The position numbers and the translations under genes are program-made. Shown one piece after another: positions 1 through 6,435 of a DNA stretch of 17,547 bases. The stretch is from Clostridia bacterium. Lineage in GTDB: Bacteria > Bacillota > Clostridia > Oscillospirales > CAG-272. The notes beneath the pieces were generated by a model. The model was not told the DNA's origin, searched no databases, and saw nothing but the letters and a program-made list of their open reading frames with translations. Numbering within the stretch: the first letter of the stretch is position 1; the number at the start of each line of letters is the position of its first letter. The stretch lies in NCBI GenBank assembly GCA_900753285.1, contig CAADYN010000172.1, forward strand, positions 1 through 17,547, written 5' to 3'.

Positions 1-2
1 GG

Positions 3-413
3 GAAGCCACATCGGACGAAATTGCGGCAGACATCGGAATGAACGCCGACAAGGTCAGGGAGATAATGAAGATATCGCAGGATCCCGTGTCGCTCGAAAC
101 TCCCATAGGGGAAGCGGACGACAGCCACCTCAGCGACTTCATCCCCGACGACGATACTCCCACTCCGGTTGACGAAGCGTCCTATCATATCCTGCGAGAA
201 CAGCTCGGCGAGGTGCTCCATACACTTACTCCGCGCGAAGAAATGGTCTTAAAGCTGCGTTTCGGACTTGTCGACGGCAGAACAAGAACGCTTGAAGAAG
301 TCGGTCAGGAGTTCAATATCACACGTGAGAGAATCCGTCAGATAGAAGCGAAAGCACTGAGAAAGCTGAGACATCCGAGCCGCTCAAAAAGACTTAAAGA
401 CTATCTCGAGTGA
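3..413 (+). CDS. rpoD: RNA polymerase sigma factor RpoD (sigma-70/SigA), C-terminal part
   Basis: This is the 3' end of the primary sigma factor gene; the 5' part lies outside the window and the first whole codon is at position 3. The 136 visible residues cover the end of region 3 (PVSLETPIGEADDSHLSDFI, the classic region 3.2 stretch) and all of region 4. Region 4 contains LTPREEMVLKLRFGL (4.1) and the helix-turn-helix TLEEVGQEFNITRERIRQIE (4.2), which contacts the -35 element, and ends in KALRKLRHPSR. The stop is TGA at 411-413. In the family, this protein directs RNA polymerase to housekeeping promoters. In Firmicutes dnaG often lies directly upstream; that cannot be checked here. No frameshift or odd residue is seen. 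The identification is very secure. Confidence 0.98.
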   Translation, partial: EATSDEIAADIGMNADKVREIMKISQDPVSLETPIGEADDSHLSDFIPDDDTPTPVDEASYHILREQLGEVLHTLTPREEMVLKLRFGLVDGRTRTLEEVGQEFNITRERIRQIEAKALRKLRHPSRSKRLKDYLE

Positions 414-430
414 ATAAAATTGGATGGTAT

Positions 431-454
431 CAATATTTCAGTACGAAAATATTG
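431..454. other. AT-rich 8-bp inverted repeat after rpoD
   Basis: CAATATTT (431-438) and AAATATTG (447-454) are perfect inverted repeats around an 8-base loop, 17 bases after the rpoD stop. There is no T-run after it on either strand, so it is at best a weak transcription terminator or 3'-end stabiliser. It could also be an operator or chance in AT-rich DNA. Apart from this and the promoter at 595-623, the 275-base gap 414-688 shows no gene. Confidence 0.3.
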
Positions 455-594
455 TGTCAAACAAACAAAAAAAACGGAATTTTAACTAAAAATTAATTGT
501 CCCGATTGTACCATTGCAACAATAAACTTGAAGATATTTTGGCATAAAAAAGCTAAAAAAGCGTTTTCTGCAGAACAAAATATATAAAAAAAGC

Positions 595-623
595 TTGACA
601 TATCCGCACTTTTCGTGTACAAT
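595..623 (+). promoter_or_regulatory. Strong sigma-A-type promoter for the solute-binding lipoprotein gene
   Basis: The -35 box is a perfect TTGACA (595-600), followed by a 17-base spacer and a near-perfect -10 box TACAAT (618-623). The region upstream (about 545-594) is rich in A-tracts, as in UP elements. Transcription would begin near 630, giving an untranslated leader of roughly 60 bases before the ATG at 689. A perfect 10-base palindrome, TTCTGCAGAA (566-575), lies about 20 bases upstream of the -35 box and might be an operator. This is the best promoter match in the window and implies strong expression. Confidence 0.85.
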
Positions 624-688
624 AAAATAAGAATTAATATGGGCGTTATTATAGGTCAAACCCAGAATCTTATGAGGAGGATTCCCAA

Positions 689-2392
689 ATGAATAAAAAG
701 CTTACCAGTCTCTTGCTCGCGGCTCTTTTGACTGCCGGCAGCTTAGTCGGATGTTCGTCAAAGGCAGAGGAAGAGGATGTAGCAACAGCTGATACAGAAC
801 AGTCCGTTCGTGTATCAATGACACTTACACTTGCGCTTCCTACCAAGTCCGGAACAACTGATGAGGCTGCACAGAAGGTCGAAGCAGCAATAAACAGACT
901 CACTCAGGCTAAATTCGATACCGCTATCGATCTCAGACTTATTCCCGAGAACGAATATCAGGCATATATTGACGACACTCTCAGCTCCATCAATACAAAG
1001 ATTCTCGAAGAAGAGTCCGCAGCCGAGTCGAGACGTAAAGAGATAAAAGCTCTCAAGGCTCAGGGCGTTGACGTTTCCGGCATGGACACAGGCGACGACG
1101 AGGAAACTACCGAAACTGTTGAGACGGAAGAAGAAACCATCGTCAACGATCTCGGTATCTCCATCAAGCAGTATCCCGAGGTAGGCGATACACAGTTCGA
1201 TATCTTCCTTGTACAGGGCTATGACAACTACAACAGCTACATCGAAAACGAGTACATTCAGCAGCTCGACAGCGAACTCAGCGGAAACTCAAAGCTGCTC
1301 AAAACTTACATTTACCCGACATTCCTTGAACTCGCAAATGTAAGCGGCACATACGCTATTCCGAATAACCATCCGGTAGGTCAGTACCAGTACCTCCTTG
1401 TTAATAAGGAACTTGTTGATACATACGACTACGATCCCGATGAACTCACAACGCTTCTTAAGTGTACAGACTTCATCAAGGATATCGGCAATCAGCATCT
1501 TGACGGCGTAGTTCCGCTTCTTGGTGAAGTTGAACCCGCCAACATGACATACTGGGGAACAGACCAGAGCCAGTGGTCGATACTCGCTTCTCAGATCACC
1601 AACACAATGTCCTATAAGCTCAAGCTCGTTCCGAAGAGTGTGTTCTCAATCAACGTATTCGTTAACACAATCGGCGCTATGAAGGAACTTTCCGAGCTCG
1701 GTTATATCGGCGACGGTACAATCAAGGACGGCGAAAAGTTTGCTGTAGGCGTTGTTGCTGGCGACGCTTCAATCGTTGAACAGTACGGCGACGAGTACTA
1801 CACATACATCTACTCCAAGCCCATGATGACCGAAGAAGACGCATACGGCAATATGCTCGCAGTAAGCACATATTCAAAGAACCTCTCCCGCGCAATGGAG
1901 ATCATCACTTATATCAACACAAGCACCGATATAAGAACAATTCTCCAGTACGGTATTGAAGGCGAAAACTGGGAATATGAAAATCAAGATACTCAGGACA
2001 CCATCAGAATCCTCAACAACGATTATCAGATGGATCTTGTAACTACCGGTAACGTTTACATGACATATCCGGGCGAAGGTATGTCCATGGATTACTGGGA
2101 TTACGGCAAGCAGCAGAACATCGACTCCATCTCCAGCCCCTACATCAAGTTCAAGGGATATATCAACGATAACAACAAGGATCTCATTAAGCAGCTTGAT
2201 GACCTCTCCAAGGAATATAAGGCAAAGCTCGATGCGCTCACATATGCTGAATTCGACGACGCTATCTCCGAGTACAAGAAGGAACTCAAAGACAGCGAAC
2301 TCTTCAAGCAGCTCACAGACCTCGAAAACGAAAACTCTGTAGCTTCTATTTACAGCACATGGCACGACGACCTCTATCCGCCGGAAACCTAA
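689..2392 (+). CDS. Extracellular solute-binding lipoprotein (ABC-type, family 1-like)
   Basis: This 567-residue protein starts with a lipoprotein signal peptide: basic MNKK, a hydrophobic core, and the lipobox LVGC with the lipid-modified cysteine at residue 22. It should therefore be anchored on the outer face of the membrane. The body resembles family 1 extracellular solute-binding proteins, the LplA-like type thought to deliver sugars to ABC importers. Examples are the stretch around residues 45-100 and YGIEGENWEY at about 421-430. The ligand cannot be told from sequence. Residues about 105-152 form a charged insert: a basic/acidic helix, then a tail rich in Asp and Glu. The C-terminus (about 495-545) is a charged helical stretch. 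The ATG follows AGGAGG (675-680) by 8 bases. The gene is alone between a strong promoter and a terminator, with no permease or ATPase beside it. Lysine is mostly AAG, as in rpsB, unlike the AAA-rich uppS; this suggests high expression. Confidence 0.85.
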   Translation: MNKKLTSLLLAALLTAGSLVGCSSKAEEEDVATADTEQSVRVSMTLTLALPTKSGTTDEAAQKVEAAINRLTQAKFDTAIDLRLIPENEYQAYIDDTLSSINTKILEEESAAESRRKEIKALKAQGVDVSGMDTGDDEETTETVETEEETIVNDLGISIKQYPEVGDTQFDIFLVQGYDNYNSYIENEYIQQLDSELSGNSKLLKTYIYPTFLELANVSGTYAIPNNHPVGQYQYLLVNKELVDTYDYDPDELTTLLKCTDFIKDIGNQHLDGVVPLLGEVEPANMTYWGTDQSQWSILASQITNTMSYKLKLVPKSVFSINVFVNTIGAMKELSELGYIGDGTIKDGEKFAVGVVAGDASIVEQYGDEYYTYIYSKPMMTEEDAYGNMLAVSTYSKNLSRAMEIITYINTSTDIRTILQYGIEGENWEYENQDTQDTIRILNNDYQMDLVTTGNVYMTYPGEGMSMDYWDYGKQQNIDSISSPYIKFKGYINDNNKDLIKQLDDLSKEYKAKLDALTYAEFDDAISEYKKELKDSELFKQLTDLENENSVASIYSTWHDDLYPPET

Positions 2393-2404
2393 TTTAATAA
2401 AAAT

Positions 2405-2440
2405 AAGGAATCTGTATTCAAGGTGCAGGTTCCTTTTTTT
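2405..2440 (+). terminator. Intrinsic terminator after the lipoprotein gene
   Basis: AAGGAATCTG (2405-2414) pairs with CAGGTTCCTT (2426-2435): ten base pairs with one G-U wobble around an 11-base loop. The 3' arm runs straight into seven T's (2434-2440). It starts 13 bases after the stop codon, so the lipoprotein gene is a single-gene transcript. Confidence 0.9.
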
Positions 2441-2463
2441 CATAATATTCGGTGAAGCGCGCA

Positions 2464-2469
2464 TATAAT
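2464..2469 (+). promoter_or_regulatory. Possible -10 box for the YlmC/YmxH-family gene
   Basis: TATAAT (inside CATATAAT, 2462-2469) lies 20 bases upstream of the ATG at 2490 and downstream of the previous terminator, so some promoter is needed about here. No convincing -35 box lies 16-18 bases upstream. The CATA start, with ATATTC at 2445-2450, loosely recalls sporulation sigma-E promoters, but the spacing is about two bases too short. Treat it as a weak call. Confidence 0.3.
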
Positions 2470-2489
2470 GACCCGAACGGAGGTGCATT

Positions 2490-2786
2490 ATGACACTTAC
2501 ATCTTGCGAACTCAGAGAAAAGGATGTAATAAACGTGTGCGACGGAAAAAAGCTCGGATATATATGCGATATGGACATTGACACCGACTGCGGAAGAGTA
2601 ACGGCTGTGTATGTTTCGGATAAGTTTTTCTCGATAAACGGAAGCAAAAACTGCATAAAGATACGGTGGGATATGATAAAATGCATAGGAGAGGACACTA
2701 TTCTCGTTGATGCAGGAAAAATATGCCGCTGCGAAGAAAAGTGCAGGGAAGAGCGAAAAAGAAAAGGCTGGCTCTTCGATTTGTAA
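2490..2786 (+). CDS. YlmC/YmxH-family PRC-barrel protein, cysteine-rich
   Basis: This 98-residue protein matches the YlmC/YmxH family (PRC-barrel fold). SCELREKDVINVCDGKKLGY at the start and the DxDIDxDxGRVTAVYV strand (about 27-42) are typical, as is the IKIRWDMIKCIGEDTILV segment (about 56-73). Family members in spore formers are often called sporulation proteins, but their biochemical role is not established. The ATG is preceded by GGAGG at 2479-2483, six bases away. The protein has nine cysteines (6, 17, 26, 34, 55, 65, 79, 81, 85), and the last three form a CxCxxxC group in a basic tail, which may bind metal or form disulfides. It stands alone between the lipoprotein terminator and the rpsB promoter. 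Family membership is fairly secure; function is unknown. Confidence 0.85.
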   Translation: MTLTSCELREKDVINVCDGKKLGYICDMDIDTDCGRVTAVYVSDKFFSINGSKNCIKIRWDMIKCIGEDTILVDAGKICRCEEKCREERKRKGWLFDL

Positions 2787-2812
2787 ATAAAATGTTAAAG
2801 TGTAAAAATGTC

Positions 2813-2841
2813 TTGTAATTGAAAATCGTATGTGATATAAT
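2813..2841 (+). promoter_or_regulatory. Sigma-A-type promoter for rpsB-tsf
   Basis: TTGTAA (2813-2818) serves as the -35 box, followed by a 17-base spacer and a perfect TATAAT (2836-2841). Transcription would start near 2848, about 250 bases before the rpsB ATG. It lies just after the end of the YlmC/YmxH-family gene in an AT-rich stretch. Confidence 0.8.
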
Positions 2842-2847
2842 AAAGCG

Positions 2848-3100
2848 GTGTGCGGAGTATTTCTGCATCCATATTAATACACACATATCGGAGTCAATTC
2901 CGCCCGGTGCCAAATTCACGAAGCGTTGACGGTGATAAAGACCTGTCATGTTGTTCGGGTGGACGGGTAAAAAGCTCGGCTGACGGCAGTTCGGGCTTGC
3001 GCGGATTCTTTGAATAATCAAAGCTATCTAAAAATCCCCGTAAAATTCCGGCGGCGGATTTATGCGATATGGTGGACAAAAACCGAAGGAGGACATTATT
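2848..3100 (+). promoter_or_regulatory. Long structured 5' leader of rpsB-tsf (candidate cis-regulatory RNA)
   Basis: About 250 bases without a gene separate the promoter from rpsB. By eye the RNA can form several hairpins: GTGTG/CACAC (2848-2852 with 2880-2884); TGAC-GGT/ACC-t-GTCA (2927-2933 with 2941-2948); a strong 11-pair stem with an ACGG loop (AAGCTCG-GCTG, 2972-2982, with CAGT-t-CGGGCTT, 2987-2998); and CTTTGA/TCAAAG (3008-3013 with 3018-3023). AAATCCCCG (3032-3040) can pair with CGG-c-GGATTT (3052-3061), or its AATCC can instead pair with GGATT at 3003-3007. No poly-U run follows, so control, if any, would be translational or by stability. Ribosomal protein operons are often self-regulated through such leaders. 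I do not recognise a named motif, so this is inferred from structure and position. Confidence 0.55.
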
Positions 3101-3856
3101 ATGTCTATCGTTTCAATGAAACAGCTTCTCGAAGCCGGCGTACATTTCGGCCACCACACCAGACGTTGGAACCCTAAGATGGCTGAGTACATCTTCACCG
3201 AAAGAAACGGCGTTTACATCATCGACCTTAACAAGACCGTTAAGAAGTTTGAAGAAGCTTATATGTTCGTTCGTCAGACCACTGAAGAAGGCGGAAACAT
3301 CCTCTTCGTTGGTACAAAGAAGCAGGCTGCCGACACAATCCGTGAAGAAGCTGAACGCTGCGGTATGTACTACGTTAACGTAAGATGGCTCGGCGGTATG
3401 CTCACAAACTACAAGACAATCAAGACATCCATCGAAAGACTCCGTTCTCTCGAAAAGATGCAGGAAGACGGCACATTCGATATGCTTCCCAAGAAGGAAG
3501 TTGCCGCTCTCCAGAAGGAAATATACAACCTCGAAAAGAACCTCGGCGGTATCAAGAACATGAAGGGTCTGCCCTCCGCAGTGTTCATTGTTGACCCCAG
3601 AAAAGAGCACAACTGCGTTCTCGAATGCAAGAAGCTCGGTATTCCGGTAGTCGCTATCGTTGATACAAACTGCGACCCTGACGACGCTGACTACATTATC
3701 CCCGGCAACGACGACGCTATCCGCGGTATCAGACTTATCACATCCGTTATCGCTGACGCAGTTCTCGAAGGCAAGCAGGGCGAACAGCTCGCAACAGCAG
3801 AACCCGAAATCACAGCAGCTGAAGAAGCTCAGGACGCTGAAGACGCTAAGAACTGA
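3101..3856 (+). CDS. rpsB: 30S ribosomal protein S2 (uS2)
   Basis: Ribosomal protein S2, 251 residues, is a late-assembling protein of the 30S subunit needed to bind S1 and mRNA. The N-terminal signature LLEAGVHFGHHTRRWNPKM is at about 9-27. RWLGGMLTN is at 95-103, and the second family signature VFIVDPRKEHNCVLECKKLG followed by IPVVAIVDTNCDPD is at about 161-194. The tail (about 230-251) is acidic and alanine-rich, a common variable end. I chose the ATG at 3101 because AAGGAGG (3086-3092) sits eight bases before it and the family begins close to this point. An in-frame ATG at 3062 would add 13 residues that do not resemble S2. tsf follows after 38 bases, the usual rpsB-tsf pair. Codon use is strongly biased, as expected for a ribosomal gene. 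Confidence 0.98.
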   Translation: MSIVSMKQLLEAGVHFGHHTRRWNPKMAEYIFTERNGVYIIDLNKTVKKFEEAYMFVRQTTEEGGNILFVGTKKQAADTIREEAERCGMYYVNVRWLGGMLTNYKTIKTSIERLRSLEKMQEDGTFDMLPKKEVAALQKEIYNLEKNLGGIKNMKGLPSAVFIVDPRKEHNCVLECKKLGIPVVAIVDTNCDPDDADYIIPGNDDAIRGIRLITSVIADAVLEGKQGEQLATAEPEITAAEEAQDAEDAKN

Positions 3857-3894
3857 TCATACACGAGAAATTTATAATACAGGAGTTTAATAAT

Positions 3895-4830
3895 ATGGCA
3901 GCAATCACAGCTAAAATGGTAAACGAACTCAGAAGCAAGACCGGTGCAGGTATGATGGACTGCAAAAAAGCCCTTGTTGAAACCGAAGGCAACTTCGACG
4001 AAGCAATAAAGGTTCTTCGTGAAAAAGGTCTTGGCAAAGCTGATAAGAAGGCAGGCAGAATCGCGGCAGAAGGCGTTGTTGACATTCTCGTTGACGGCAG
4101 AACAGCTGCTATGATCGAAGTTAACGCCGAAACAGACTTCGTTGCAAAGAACGAAACATTCAAGACATTCGTAAAAAATATTCTTAAGGTTATCGTTGCA
4201 AACAAGCCCGCTTCCGTTGAAGAACTCAAGACTCTCCGTTATGACGCTGATTTTGAAACAGTTGAAGCTAAGCTCAAGGATATGATCTTCACTATCGGTG
4301 AAAACATGAATATCCGTCGTTTTGTAATCGTTGACGGCATCACCTCCACATATATCCATGGCGGCGGAGTTGCAGGCGTTATCGTTAAGTTCAGCACAGA
4401 CGACGCTACAGCAGCTAAGCCTGAATTCGCTGAATTCGCAAAGAATATCTGCCTCCAGATCGCAGCCGGCACACCTCCGACATACGTATCTAAGGAAGAC
4501 GTTCCCGAATCCGTTCTCGCTGAAGAAAGAGAAATCCTCGTTGCTCAGCTCAAGAACGACGAAAAGAACGCTAACAAGCCCGAAGCTATTCTCCACAAGA
4601 TCGTTGACGGCAGAATCGGCAGCTTCTATGAAAGAGCTTGCCTTAACGAACAGGTTTATGTTAAGGACGACAGCCTTACAATCGGCAAGTACGTTGCTCA
4701 GGTTTCCAAGGAACTCGGCGCTGACATCAAGATCGACTCCTTCGTTCTCTACGAAAAGGGTGAAGGTCTCGAAAAGAGAGAAGACGACTTCGCTGACGAG
4801 ATCGCAAGACTCACAGGCAAGGCTCAGTAA
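3895..4830 (+). CDS. tsf: Translation elongation factor Ts (EF-Ts)
   Basis: EF-Ts, 311 residues, is the nucleotide exchange factor that removes GDP from EF-Tu in the cytoplasm. The N-terminal UBA-like domain (about 1-50) has the signature ELRSKTGAGMMDCKKALVE at 11-29. The EF-Tu-contacting motif TDFVAKN is at 80-86, and the two core subdomains follow. The C-terminal part contains the family segment IGSFYERACLNEQVYVKD (about 239-256). Length is at the long end of the normal range. The start ATG follows AGGAG (3881-3885) by nine bases. It is co-transcribed with rpsB and closed by a terminator 18 bases after the stop. No oddities are seen. Confidence 0.98.
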   Translation: MAAITAKMVNELRSKTGAGMMDCKKALVETEGNFDEAIKVLREKGLGKADKKAGRIAAEGVVDILVDGRTAAMIEVNAETDFVAKNETFKTFVKNILKVIVANKPASVEELKTLRYDADFETVEAKLKDMIFTIGENMNIRRFVIVDGITSTYIHGGGVAGVIVKFSTDDATAAKPEFAEFAKNICLQIAAGTPPTYVSKEDVPESVLAEEREILVAQLKNDEKNANKPEAILHKIVDGRIGSFYERACLNEQVYVKDDSLTIGKYVAQVSKELGADIKIDSFVLYEKGEGLEKREDDFADEIARLTGKAQ

Positions 4831-4848
4831 TTATTCTGTAAAAAACAT

Positions 4849-4878
4849 AAGGGGATACCTCACCGTATCTCCTTTTTT
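4849..4878 (+). terminator. Intrinsic terminator after tsf
   Basis: AAGGGGATAC (4849-4858) pairs with GTATCTCCTT (4865-4874): ten pairs with one G-U wobble and a six-base loop, running into six T's (4873-4878). It ends the rpsB-tsf transcript and separates it from the pyrH-to-polC cluster. Confidence 0.93.
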
Positions 4879-4954
4879 GTTTGAAAAGTCAAATAATTTG
4901 AAGGAAGATTGCTGATTTATTCGATTTTTTTACGTGCAATTATAAAAAATGCTA

Positions 4955-4983
4955 TTTACAAATCGCGAGAAATAATGTAAAAT
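4955..4983 (+). promoter_or_regulatory. Promoter for the pyrH-frr-uppS-cdsA-dxr-rseP-ispG-polC cluster
   Basis: TTTACA (4955-4960) and TAAAAT (4978-4983) are spaced by 17 bases, each one base off consensus. It sits between the tsf terminator and pyrH, in AT-rich DNA. Transcription would start near 4990, leaving about 30 bases of leader. No other convincing promoter was found before the end of polC, but internal promoters cannot be excluded by eye. Confidence 0.7.
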
Positions 4984-5021
4984 ATACTGGAACGATTATG
5001 TATGATGTGAGAGGTAATATT

Positions 5022-5771
5022 ATGAGCAGTAAATATAAAAGAGTGCTTCTCAAGCTCTCCGGTGAAGCTATCGCAAAAAAGGACTCGCATGAAATATTCG
5101 ATAACGAAAAAATTGCTGAAATTGCGACAGTAGTAAAAAAGCTGACTGACGACGGCGTTCAGGTTGGAATCGTTATCGGTGCGGGAAATATCTGGCGCGG
5201 AGCTTACGGAAAAGGCGTAAAACGTGCGAGAGCCGACCAGATGGGTATGCTCGGTACGATGATTAACTGCCTGAGAATGGAGGACGCGCTTGAAAAATCC
5301 GGATGCAGCGCAAGAGTAATGTCTCCCGTAGGCATGAACAGCTTCGCGGAGCAGTACGACTTCAGAAAAGCAATTTCTTATCTTGAATCCGGCACGGTAG
5401 TCCTCTTCGGAGCGGGAACAGGAATCCCGTTTGTTACAACCGACACCACAGTAGTAGTAAGAGCCGCCGAAATTGAAGCCGACGTTATCCTCATGGCAAA
5501 GAATATCGACGGAATCTACACAAAAGACCCCGTAGATAAGGACGGCAATATCGACAGAAGCGTCCCGAGATATAAGATAGTTTCGTATGACGAATGCCTT
5601 GTAAAAGGACTTCACGCTACCGACGTTTCCGCTTCCGCACTTGCTAAGGAACAGAAGATAAATATGTACGTGTTCGCGCTCAAGGAACCCGAAAATATCC
5701 TCAAGGCAGCCTCAGGTGAAGAGATAGGCACGCTCGTGACCTACGAAGACACCGACGCAATAATGTATTAA
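5022..5771 (+). CDS. pyrH: Uridylate kinase (UMP kinase)
   Basis: PyrH, 249 residues, makes UDP from UMP and ATP in the cytoplasm, feeding RNA, DNA and UDP-sugar wall precursors. It belongs to the amino acid kinase fold and is usually a hexamer. Visible motifs are KRVLLKLSGEA (6-16, phosphate binding), GAGNIWRG (53-60), MGMLGTMINCLRMEDAL (74-90, UMP side), AGTGIPFVTTDT (131-142) and DGIYTKDP (163-170, ATP side). I chose the ATG at 5022, seven bases after GAGAGG (5009-5014). An in-frame ATG at 4998 would add eight residues without family similarity and lies almost at the predicted transcription start. It is the first gene of the long cluster; pyrH followed by frr is a widely conserved pair. 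Confidence 0.97.
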   Translation: MSSKYKRVLLKLSGEAIAKKDSHEIFDNEKIAEIATVVKKLTDDGVQVGIVIGAGNIWRGAYGKGVKRARADQMGMLGTMINCLRMEDALEKSGCSARVMSPVGMNSFAEQYDFRKAISYLESGTVVLFGAGTGIPFVTTDTTVVVRAAEIEADVILMAKNIDGIYTKDPVDKDGNIDRSVPRYKIVSYDECLVKGLHATDVSASALAKEQKINMYVFALKEPENILKAASGEEIGTLVTYEDTDAIMY

Positions 5772-5801
5772 TTTTAAATTTCAGAATAAAGGAGAACTAA
5801 A

Positions 5802-6356
5802 ATGAAGCTTGACGTAAAAGAATTCGAGACAAAAATGAAAAAGACAATTGAGAATTACAAAGAAGCACTTTCAGTAATTCGCGCCGGCAGAGCAAATACA
5901 GCTGCAATTTCCCACGTTACCGTAGATTATTACGGATCTCCCACAGCAATAACCCAGATGGCAGAGGTTAAAGTCACCGACCCGAAGACTCTCGTTATCT
6001 CTCCCTGGGATGCATCTACACTTAAGAGCATAGAAAAGGCAATTCTCGCGTCCGACGTCGGCATCACACCCATGAACGACGGTAAGGTCCTCAGACTTGT
6101 ATTCCCGCAGCTCACCGAGGAAAGACGTAAGGAAATCAAGAAGAAGATCGCAAAGATGGGCGAAGAAGCAAAAATCTCCATCAGAAACATCAGACGCGAC
6201 GCTAACGACAAGAGCAAGCTGATGAAGAAGAACAGCGAAATGACCGAGGACGAACAGAAGCAGTCCGATAAGCAGGTTCAGGATCTGACAGATAAATATA
6301 TCAAAGAGATCGATACCATTACAGAAGCAAAAGACAAGGAAATCATGGAGATTTAA
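5802..6356 (+). CDS. frr: Ribosome recycling factor (RRF)
   Basis: RRF, 184 residues (family about 185), splits post-termination ribosomes together with EF-G. The two-domain layout is clear: a long helical domain at both ends and a small beta domain in the middle. Motifs include the RAGRAN segment (27-32), WDASTLKSIEKAI, and the family hallmark DGKVLRLVFPQLTEERRKE followed by the helix that contains RNIRRDAND. AAAGGAG lies just upstream of the ATG (GGAG at 5791-5794). It is 30 bases after pyrH. A GC-rich hairpin lies between frr and the next gene. Confidence 0.98.
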   Translation: MKLDVKEFETKMKKTIENYKEALSVIRAGRANTAAISHVTVDYYGSPTAITQMAEVKVTDPKTLVISPWDASTLKSIEKAILASDVGITPMNDGKVLRLVFPQLTEERRKEIKKKIAKMGEEAKISIRNIRRDANDKSKLMKKNSEMTEDEQKQSDKQVQDLTDKYIKEIDTITEAKDKEIMEI

Positions 6357-6374
6357 GTATACTATAAACATCGT

Positions 6375-6410
6375 GCGCCCGGTATTGTGAGGAAAAACCA
6401 AGCCGGGCGC
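6375..6410 (+). other. GC-rich hairpin between frr and uppS
   Basis: GCGCCCGG (6375-6382) and CCGGGCGC (6403-6410) form a perfect eight-pair stem. TTG (6385-6387) can pair with CAA (6399-6401) inside it. There is no T-run after the 3' arm, so it is a poor terminator. It could be a partial attenuator, a stop to 3' exonucleases that protects the pyrH-frr message, or a processing site that allows different levels of upstream and downstream genes. Confidence 0.6.
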
Positions 6411-6435
6411 TTAGTATTGGTAAAAAGGAAATCAT

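Noticed and set aside
1874..2698. 274-codon minus-strand open frame opposite the lipoprotein and YlmC/YmxH-family genes
   Set aside because: It runs opposite two well-supported genes and straight through their terminator, and its translation shows no family features.
2953..3004. T-box-like string GGGTGGA in the rpsB leader
   Set aside because: A T-box needs the longer AGGGTGGTACCGCG-type block plus a terminator with a U-run. Neither is present, and rpsB is not a usual T-box target.
2698..3079. Short minus-strand open frames (2698-3021 and 2894-3079) in the rpsB leader
   Set aside because: They have no ribosome binding site or promoter on that strand, unlikely amino acid make-up, and overlap the sense promoter and leader hairpins.
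3062..3100. Upstream ATG (3062) as the rpsB start
   Set aside because: AAGGAGG at 3086-3092 is placed for the ATG at 3101, and the extra 13 residues do not resemble the S2 N-terminus.
3829..4596. 255-codon open frame on the minus strand opposite tsf
   Set aside because: It is a mirror of the strongly biased tsf codons, has no ribosome binding site, and its translation is rich in Cys, Phe and Val with no family likeness. EF-Ts on the other strand is certain.
4998..5021. Upstream ATG (4998) as the pyrH start
   Set aside because: It lies within about ten bases of the predicted transcription start and has no ribosome binding site; GAGAGG at 5009-5014 fits the ATG at 5022.
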